The notes under the pieces: generated by a model | Told to the model about the DNA's origin: nothing | Databases searched by the model: none | Seen by the model: only the letters and a program-made list of their open reading frames with translations | Shown: positions 1 to 4,647 of the stretch, piece after piece | How the letters are laid out: the number at the start of each line of letters is the position of its first letter | How positions within the stretch are numbered: position 1 is the stretch's first letter | Origin: Clostridia bacterium | Lineage (GTDB): Bacteria > Bacillota_E > SLMV01 > PUMD01 | Length of the DNA: 6,203 nucleotides | Assembly: GCA_007128555.1 (NCBI GenBank) | Contig: SKXF01000039.1 | Location: forward strand, 1 to 6,203 | Direction of reading: 5' to 3' | Position numbers and translations under genes: made by a program

Positions 1-10
1 GGGAAGCGCA

Positions 11-34
11 GGGGAGAGGGTTTCCCCTCTCCCC
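11..34 (-). terminator. G+C-rich hairpin after the dipeptidase gene, probable terminator
   Basis: A perfect 10-bp inverted repeat (GGGGAGAGGG at 11-20 pairing with CCCTCTCCCC at 25-34) encloses a 4-nt loop. On the minus strand it begins 12 nt past the TAG stop of the M20 dipeptidase, which is the usual place for an intrinsic terminator. The bases after the stem on the minus strand (positions 10 to 1) are TGCGCTTCCC, so the usual run of U is missing. It could therefore be an atypical terminator, a 3'-end stabilising or RNase-blocking hairpin, or a bidirectional element for a gene outside the window. Confidence 0.5.
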
Positions 35-46
35 GACGAGATCGAT

Positions 47-1426
47 CTATGCCTCTTTCGCCATCTGCCCCAGGTGCCAGAACACCTCGGCACTGGCGTG
101 AATCCCACGATGGAAGCAATCCACGGCGAGATTCTCGTTGGGCGAGTGATTGTTTTCATCTGCGTTGGCGTAGGGGGCTCCGATATGCGAGGTGCCCAGG
201 ATCCCGGGCCACACAGCATTGGGGAGGCTGCCGCCACCGGAGGCGTTGATGTGGGCCGGGGTTCCGTGGACCTCCTCCAGGGCCCGCGCCACGGCGGGAA
301 CAGCAGGATGATCCGGGGCGGTGCGGCTGGGCTCCATTGCGCCCATTCCACCGGCAATGACCCTGACGCGCGGATCCACGGCAGCTGCATGCCTCTTGAC
401 CTTCTCGACGATGTCCGCGGTGCGCTGGTCTGCCACCATGCGGACATCGATTCGGCACTCAGCTTTGGCCGGGATGATGGTCTTGCTGCCCGGGCCGACG
501 TAGCCCGAACTGATCCCGCTGATGTTGAAGTAGGGCTTCAGCATGATCCGCTGGTAGTACTCCTGCTGGGAATGTTCCACCCGGGGGACCCCCATGGTAT
601 GGCCAAATTCGACCGGGTCGAAGGGCAGCCTGGCTACCAGCTCCCTCTCAACCTCGGTGATCGGACGGACGTCATCGTAGAAACCGTCAATCAATACGTT
701 GCCCTCGGGGTCGACCATGGTGGCCAGGAGGTGGGTCAGCATCCAGACGGGATTGGGGACCACCCCACCCTTGTTGCCCGAGTGATTATCTCGGTCGGCG
801 CCCTCGGCGATCATGGTTATGCCCACGACTCCCCGATTGCCCAGGGAGATCACCGGGTCTCCCGAGGGGTGCAGCCCCCCATCTGATATGTAGACCAGGT
901 CGCAGGCCAGGCGATCCTTGTGCTCGCGCACGAAGTGGCCGAGGTTGGGCGAACCCGACTCCTCTTCGCCTTCAAAGACAAATTTCAGGTTGATCGGAAC
1001 CCTGCCTGCGACCTCTTTCCAGGCGCTGGCCGCGAAGACGTGGGCGATCAGCTGTCCCTTGTTATCACCGGTCCCCCGACCGTAGAGTCGTCCATCGCGA
1101 AGGGTGGGCTCAAAGGGTGGACTGTCCCAGAGGTCAAGGGGCTCAGCCGGCTGCACATCGTAGTGGCCATAGCACAGCAAGGTGAAGGCATTGGGATCTT
1201 CGATCAACTCTCCGTACACAACGGGTTGTCCGGGTGTGGGAATCACTTCCGCATCGATGCCTCGCTTTCTCATCATATCTGCGAGGAGCTGGGCGCATTC
1301 CTTCACGCCCTCGTCGTGGGCGCTGATGCTGGGCTGGGCCACCAGGGTACAGAGATCCTGCAGGTGGGATTCGCTTCTTTCGTCGATGACTCGATGCACA
1401 TTGGCGCGTATTTCAGATTGGGACAT
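47..1426 (-). CDS. M20-family zinc metallo-dipeptidase
   Basis: This 459-aa protein has the length and motif order of M20 dipeptidases (the ArgE/DapE/carnosinase/PepV-like superfamily), cytosolic enzymes that use two zinc ions to hydrolyse dipeptides or N-acyl amino acids. Visible motifs are GHYDVQP (His88 zinc ligand, Asp90), GRGTGDNKG (Asp121 bridging both metals), FEGEEESGS (Glu155 general base and Glu156 ligand by alignment with carnosinase), ISDGG (Asp182 ligand), RDNHSG (His215, in the dimerisation/lid domain of roughly residues 195-320) and NNHSPNEN (His427 ligand). No signal peptide or membrane segment is seen. The frame is open further upstream, but the catalytic fold begins just after MSQSEIR. 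The ATG at 1426 has AAGGA 8 nt upstream, while the ATG two codons earlier (1432) has only 2 nt, so 1426 is preferred. The gene lies 86 bp downstream of the epimerase-like gene and is probably co-transcribed with it. The exact substrate cannot be told. Confidence 0.95.
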   Translation of the reverse strand: MSQSEIRANVHRVIDERSESHLQDLCTLVAQPSISAHDEGVKECAQLLADMMRKRGIDAEVIPTPGQPVVYGELIEDPNAFTLLCYGHYDVQPAEPLDLWDSPPFEPTLRDGRLYGRGTGDNKGQLIAHVFAASAWKEVAGRVPINLKFVFEGEEESGSPNLGHFVREHKDRLACDLVYISDGGLHPSGDPVISLGNRGVVGITMIAEGADRDNHSGNKGGVVPNPVWMLTHLLATMVDPEGNVLIDGFYDDVRPITEVERELVARLPFDPVEFGHTMGVPRVEHSQQEYYQRIMLKPYFNISGISSGYVGPGSKTIIPAKAECRIDVRMVADQRTADIVEKVKRHAAAVDPRVRVIAGGMGAMEPSRTAPDHPAVPAVARALEEVHGTPAHINASGGGSLPNAVWPGILGTSHIGAPYANADENNHSPNENLAVDCFHRGIHASAEVFWHLGQMAKEA

Positions 1427-1432
1427 GGGCAT

Positions 1433-1440
1433 CTTCCTTT
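1433..1440 (-). promoter_or_regulatory. Ribosome binding site of the dipeptidase gene
   Basis: The minus strand reads AAAGGAAG directly before ATGCCCATG. The AAGGA core lies 8 nt from the second ATG (1426) and only 2 nt from the first (1432). This decides for the second ATG and argues against the roughly 100-codon upstream extension, which overlaps the 3' end of the neighbouring gene in another frame. Confidence 0.6.
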
Positions 1441-1456
1441 CGGTATGTGGCGGATA

Positions 1457-1474
1457 GGGGCTTCCGAAGACCCC
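1457..1474 (-). other. Imperfect hairpin between the epimerase-like and dipeptidase genes
   Basis: On the minus strand GGGG-(T)-CTT pairs with AAG-CCCC around a CGG loop, giving 7 bp with one bulged base. It lies in the 86-bp gap between the two minus-strand genes and has no following U-tract, so it is unlikely to terminate fully. It could act as a processing or mild attenuation hairpin, or be chance in G+C-rich DNA. I see no convincing promoter in this gap, which favours co-transcription of the two genes. Confidence 0.2.
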
Positions 1475-1512
1475 CCACCCAGAACCTTCCCTTCCCGGTC
1501 TGATATCCTGGT

Positions 1513-2514
1513 TCAGCGGGTAGCTGCCTCGGACCAGGTCCGGAGAAGTTCCAGTTCGCGCTTTGGATCCATTCCCGCCTTGTACGGAGGGCCGGGCTGC
1601 TCCTCCTGCACCCAACTGAGGGTATCCTCGATCGTATCGGCGAGGGGGCGACAGGTGAGCCCCGCATCCAGGGCCCGGCGGCAGCTGACCTCCATCAGGC
1701 CATCCATGGGGCCCGGGGTGGGCATCCACAGGGGCAGTTCCATCCAGGGGGTGACCCCCTGTTCGAGGAGGAAGGCCTCACTGACCGATGTGAAGTGGAC
1801 GTCTCTTTCAGCTGCCGACCGACACGCCTCCAGCAGCTCGATCATGGTCAGGGGTTCCTCCGGGCCGGTGGCATTGTAGGTGCCGCTTCGGCCGGCCTCG
1901 ACCATCTTGAGGGTCCACCCGGCCAGGTCCCTCACATCAATGAACTGGATCTTCCGATCCAGCGAGCCCGGCATCAGCACCTCCCCGCCCCTTGCGACGC
2001 GGCGGGGCCAGTACGTGAATCGATCCGTCGGGTCGTACCGGCCGACGATGAGTCCCGGACGGACAATCATTGCGTCGCCGGGAAAGGTATCCAGAACGGC
2101 ATCCTCGCACAGGGCCTTGAGGGGACCGTAAGTGTGATTGTCGACCTCTTCCACCGTTTCATCCTCCAGTTTGCCCACCGGGGCATCCTCATCGATGCCC
2201 GCCCGGCTGAGATCATCGTACACGGAAATCGTTGAGATGAAGGTGTAGTGGTCGCAGGCATCCGCCGCCCATCGTGCCGATTCCCTCACCACCCGGGGGA
2301 CGTACCCGCTGGTGTCGATGACGGCGTCCCAGCTGCGTCCGCGAAGGGACGTCAGCCCGTCATCCCGATCGCCCTTCAGGGTTTCGACCTCAGGATACAG
2401 CTCCGGGTTGCTCTGTCCGCGGTTGAATAGGGTCAGATCATGTCCCCTCTCCAGGGCCAGGTTGACGATGTGGCGTCCCAGGAAGACGGTGCCTCCCAGC
2501 AGCAGAATCTTCAT
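1513..2514 (-). CDS. NAD(P)-dependent epimerase/dehydratase-like protein (extended SDR fold)
   Basis: This 333-aa cytosolic protein has an N-terminal Rossmann fold: beta strand MKILLLGG followed by GGTVFLGRH (residues 7-15), a form of the dinucleotide-binding GxxGxxG motif. The second strand ends in LFNRG (residues 29-33), with Arg32 where NAD-preferring enzymes often have an acidic residue, so NADP is possible. The active-site strand FISTISVY (92-99) supplies the Ser/Thr, and Tyr129 and Lys133 in HTYGPLK form the YxxxK catalytic pair. IVRPGLIVGRYDPTDR (150-165) and QFIDVRDLAGW (190-200) are typical of the substrate half. The overall look is COG0451 (sugar-nucleotide epimerases, dehydratases and reductases), in a branch also related to CSP41-like proteins. 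The substrate cannot be predicted, and no sugar or polysaccharide genes are nearby. The ATG start is supported by AGGAGG 8 nt upstream. The gene is the first of a two-gene minus-strand unit with the M20 dipeptidase, divergent from the ABC exporter operon. Confidence 0.93.
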   Translation of the reverse strand: MKILLLGGTVFLGRHIVNLALERGHDLTLFNRGQSNPELYPEVETLKGDRDDGLTSLRGRSWDAVIDTSGYVPRVVRESARWAADACDHYTFISTISVYDDLSRAGIDEDAPVGKLEDETVEEVDNHTYGPLKALCEDAVLDTFPGDAMIVRPGLIVGRYDPTDRFTYWPRRVARGGEVLMPGSLDRKIQFIDVRDLAGWTLKMVEAGRSGTYNATGPEEPLTMIELLEACRSAAERDVHFTSVSEAFLLEQGVTPWMELPLWMPTPGPMDGLMEVSCRRALDAGLTCRPLADTIEDTLSWVQEEQPGPPYKAGMDPKRELELLRTWSEAATR

Positions 2515-2522
2515 CTTGGCAG

Positions 2523-2528
2523 CCTCCT
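2523..2528 (-). promoter_or_regulatory. Shine-Dalgarno of the epimerase-like gene
   Basis: A perfect AGGAGG on the minus strand lies 8 nt before the ATG at 2514. This is a strong, well-spaced site that fixes the start codon. Confidence 0.75.
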
Positions 2529-2602
2529 CGTGTCATGTGATGGGTGCCGTCTCGCCAGGGGCAATGCTGGGAATGGGAAGCCGTAGATCACCTCGTGCAG
2601 CA

Positions 2603-2615
2603 AGACGGATCGTCT
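2603..2615. repeat. Small inverted repeat, possible operator
   Basis: AGACG-GAT-CGTCT is a perfect 5-bp inverted repeat with a 3-nt centre. It directly abuts the TACAAT -10 candidate of the minus-strand promoter and would cover its expected transcription start. That is where a repressor could bind, or it could form a small hairpin at the 5' end of the transcript. A repeat this short can also occur by chance, and no regulator gene is in the window. Confidence 0.25.
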
Positions 2616-2645
2616 ATTGTACTCATCGTAGCAGACCCCCTTTAA
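2616..2645 (-). promoter_or_regulatory. Candidate promoter for the epimerase-dipeptidase unit
   Basis: On the minus strand TACAAT (2621 to 2616) matches the sigma-70/A -10 consensus at 5 of 6 positions. With an 18-nt spacer, TTAAAG (2645 to 2640) is only a weak -35 (3 of 6). The start would fall near 2609, giving a leader of about 95 nt before the epimerase-like gene. The stretch has slightly more A+T than its surroundings. The -35 is poor, so this is tentative. Confidence 0.28.
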
Positions 2646-2719
2646 GATGTCGATTGACGGCTTTGTGTCCCTTTCCAGCTGCGGGGATGCTCAAACGAAA
2701 CCTGGAGATGGAAGAGACC

Positions 2720-2748
2720 TTGACGGCACCATAAGGACATGTGATCAT
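2720..2748 (+). promoter_or_regulatory. Candidate promoter for the ABC exporter operon
   Basis: TTGACG (2720-2725) matches the -35 consensus at 5 of 6. After a 17-nt spacer, GATCAT (2743-2748) matches the -10 at 4 of 6. A start would be expected near 2755, which lies inside the codons following the upstream ATG at 2753. If real, this promoter would exclude translation from that ATG and fit a start at TTG 2795 with a leader of about 40 nt. The -35 lies in one copy of a repeated TTGACGGC (the other is at 2654-2661). Confidence 0.33.
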
Positions 2749-2781
2749 ATAGATGTCCAATGCAGCTATGATCTGTTCCCT

Positions 2782-2789
2782 GGAGGTGA
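2782..2789 (+). promoter_or_regulatory. Strong Shine-Dalgarno that decides the start of the first ABC exporter
   Basis: GGAGGTGA is a near-ideal anti-16S match 5 nt before an in-frame TTG at 2795 (8 nt counted from GGAGG). The alternative ATG at 2753 has only an AAGGA 15 nt upstream, which is too far for good use. An in-frame ATG at 2768 has no visible site. An out-of-frame ATG at 2790 opens only ATG-CGT-TGA, whose stop overlaps the TTG. Confidence 0.6.
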
Positions 2790-2794
2790 ATGCG

Positions 2795-4645
2795 TTGAGC
2801 GGCAACAACAATGAAGAGGAAGGCCCGGGTTCTGGTGGCGCGTCCAGGAGAGGGTCAGGTCCCGGGGGCAAGGCGGGCCATGGAAAGGGCCGATCTTCTC
2901 CGATCCTCCCGATACTGATCCGGCTCGCCAGGTATCTGCAGCCCCACTGGCGGCCTGTCGCCGGGGTGTTGGTGACCGTATTGCTGTCGACGGCCCTGGG
3001 CCTGGTTCCTCCCTGGCTAATCCGCTATGGGATTGATGAGTTGATCCTGGGAGAACAGCCCGGGCTACTGTGGATTCTCGCGTTGGTCATGGTGAGCCTG
3101 TCCCTGCTTCAGGGGCTGGTCGATTTTGTGACCCGGTATGGGAGTGAGTACGTGGCCCAGAATGCCATCCACGACATTCGAACCCGCCTGTATACTCACC
3201 TGAATCGCCTGTCCTTTTCCTTCCATGATCGATCGCGCACCGGGGAGATTATGTCTCGGGTGACTGCGGATGCCGATGCCCTCCGCCAATTTCTATCCAA
3301 TGCTTGCGTGTTCATCTCGGGAAACCTGCTGACCATCCTCGGAGTCCTGGTGGTCATGGTCACCTGGGAGATCCGGCTGGCGATCCTGTATCTGCTCATG
3401 ATCCCTGCCATGGTGCATGCCATGAGTGCATACACCACCCGGGTCCGACCGATATTTGGGCGAGCGCGCAGGAAACTGGCAGACCTGACCCGCACGGTGC
3501 AGGAGGACCTGGTGGGAATCGAGGTTGTGAAGCTTTTCGGGCGCGAAGACATGGAGCGAGCCAGCTTCGAGCAGGCGAACCAGGAGTATGTCGAGGTCAA
3601 TATCCTTGCTGCCCGGGTGTCGGCCAAGTGGATGCCCTACGTCAATTTCCTCCTGGGACTGGGAACCTCCCTGGTGATCTGGTACGGCGGTCGGCTGGTC
3701 ATCGACGGGATCATATCCCTGGGAACCCTTGCAGGCTTCGTCGGGTACATTGCGCTCCTCATGCGTCCGATCCGCCAGACAGGCATGATGATCAACTTCG
3801 CTTCACAATCAGCAGCTGCAGCCGAGCGCATCTTTGACGTTCTGGACATCGAACCTGAGGTTCGTGATCGTCCCGGCGCCCGGGCTCTGCCGCCCGTTCA
3901 GGGCAGGATTGAGTACCGGGGGGTGACCTTCTCCTATGACGAGGGGAACCCGGTCCTGCAGGATGTGGACCTGGTGGCCGAACCGGGCGAGACCGTCGCC
4001 GTGGTCGGACCGACGGGATCTGGAAAGAGTACGCTGATTCACCTGTTGCCCCGCTTCTACGATCCCGATCGTGGCGTGATCGAAGTGGATGGGCACAACA
4101 TCGCCGACGTGACGGTCGATAGTCTCAGGAGCCAGGTTGGCATCGCGCTACAGCACACCTTTCTCTTTGCCGCCTCGATTCGAGAGAACATCTCCTACGG
4201 CCGGCCGGACGCCTCCATGGACGATATCATGGGAGCTGCCAGGGTCGCCCAGATCCATGATTACATCCTCTCCCTACCCCTGGGCTACGAGACTCCGGTT
4301 GGGGAGCGGGGCGTGACCCTCTCAGGAGGACAGCGGCAGCGCCTGGCCATCGCCAGGGTTCTGCTCACGGATCCCGCGATCCTGATTCTCGATGAACCGA
4401 CGTCGAGTGTGGACGCGGAGACCGAACAGAGGATGCAGCTGGCCCTGGCCGGAGTTATGACCGGACGGACCTCCCTGGTGATTGCCCACCGGCTGTGGAC
4501 CATTCGGGAGGCGGACCGGATCCTCGTCATGGAGGGCGGGCGAATCGTCGAGAGCGGCACCCATGAAACGCTTCTCGCAGCTGGCGGTGTTTACAGCGAG
4601 GTCTATGGCGTCGCCGGCGGGCTACAGCAGGAAGGAGCAAGTTGA
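2795..4645 (+). CDS. ABC exporter half-transporter, subunit 1 (membrane domain fused to ATPase)
   Basis: This protein (616 aa from TTG 2795; 630 aa if from ATG 2753) is a type IV ABC exporter half in the plasma membrane, probably pumping drugs, lipids or peptides outward. Positions are for the 616-aa form. Residues 1-35 are a hydrophilic, Gly/Asn/Glu-rich tail turning basic. About six membrane helices follow (near 54-76, 91-113, 170-190, 192-210, 284-301 and 308-324). The ATPase domain has A-loop Tyr381, Walker A GPTGSGKST (405-413, Lys411), Q-loop Gln453, signature LSGGQ (509-513), Walker B ILILDE with Asp533 and catalytic Glu534, D-loop SSVD and switch His565. All key residues are present. 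The TTG start is chosen for its GGAGGTGA site. The downstream gene starts 2 bp after this stop and encodes a similar but different half, so a heterodimer like TM287/TM288 or BmrC/BmrD is likely. This subunit is more TM287-like in order and D-loop, yet keeps the catalytic Glu. The substrate is unknown. Confidence 0.93.
   Translation: MSGNNNEEEGPGSGGASRRGSGPGGKAGHGKGRSSPILPILIRLARYLQPHWRPVAGVLVTVLLSTALGLVPPWLIRYGIDELILGEQPGLLWILALVMVSLSLLQGLVDFVTRYGSEYVAQNAIHDIRTRLYTHLNRLSFSFHDRSRTGEIMSRVTADADALRQFLSNACVFISGNLLTILGVLVVMVTWEIRLAILYLLMIPAMVHAMSAYTTRVRPIFGRARRKLADLTRTVQEDLVGIEVVKLFGREDMERASFEQANQEYVEVNILAARVSAKWMPYVNFLLGLGTSLVIWYGGRLVIDGIISLGTLAGFVGYIALLMRPIRQTGMMINFASQSAAAAERIFDVLDIEPEVRDRPGARALPPVQGRIEYRGVTFSYDEGNPVLQDVDLVAEPGETVAVVGPTGSGKSTLIHLLPRFYDPDRGVIEVDGHNIADVTVDSLRSQVGIALQHTFLFAASIRENISYGRPDASMDDIMGAARVAQIHDYILSLPLGYETPVGERGVTLSGGQRQRLAIARVLLTDPAILILDEPTSSVDAETEQRMQLALAGVMTGRTSLVIAHRLWTIREADRILVMEGGRIVESGTHETLLAAGGVYSEVYGVAGGLQQEGAS
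4632..4637 (+). promoter_or_regulatory. Shine-Dalgarno of the second ABC exporter gene
   Basis: AAGGAG lies inside the last codons of the first exporter, 10 nt before the ATG at 4648. It favours that ATG over the ATGs at 4672 and 4675, whose nearest GGAGG is 13 or more nt away. The placement implies translational coupling of the two subunits. Confidence 0.6.
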
Positions 4646-4647
4646 TC

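Noticed and set aside
74..886. Long plus-strand frame (270 codons) opposite the M20 dipeptidase
   Set aside because: It is antisense to a gene with complete catalytic motifs, and its translation is a His/Gly/Asp-rich sequence with no recognisable domain, as expected for a shadow frame in G+C-rich coding DNA.
1427..1729. N-terminal extension of the M20 dipeptidase to an ATG at 1729
   Set aside because: The roughly 100 extra residues overlap the epimerase-like gene in another frame, read as Pro/Gly/Arg-rich noise, and precede a well-placed Shine-Dalgarno for the ATG at 1426.
920..1879. Plus-strand frame of 319 codons across the dipeptidase start, the intergenic gap and the epimerase 3' end
   Set aside because: It runs antisense through two well-supported genes and shows no family motif or good ribosome binding site, so it is a shadow frame.
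2515..2752. Possible riboswitch, tRNA or small protein gene in the divergent intergenic region
   Set aside because: I found no cloverleaf, no recognisable riboswitch core and no short frame with both a ribosome binding site and plausible protein composition. Only weak promoter-like elements and short repeats are visible.
2739..2752. ATG at 2739 and GTG at 2741 as starts for the first ABC exporter
   Set aside because: ATG 2739 is followed at once by TGA, and GTG 2741 reaches TAG after three codons, so neither can start the gene.
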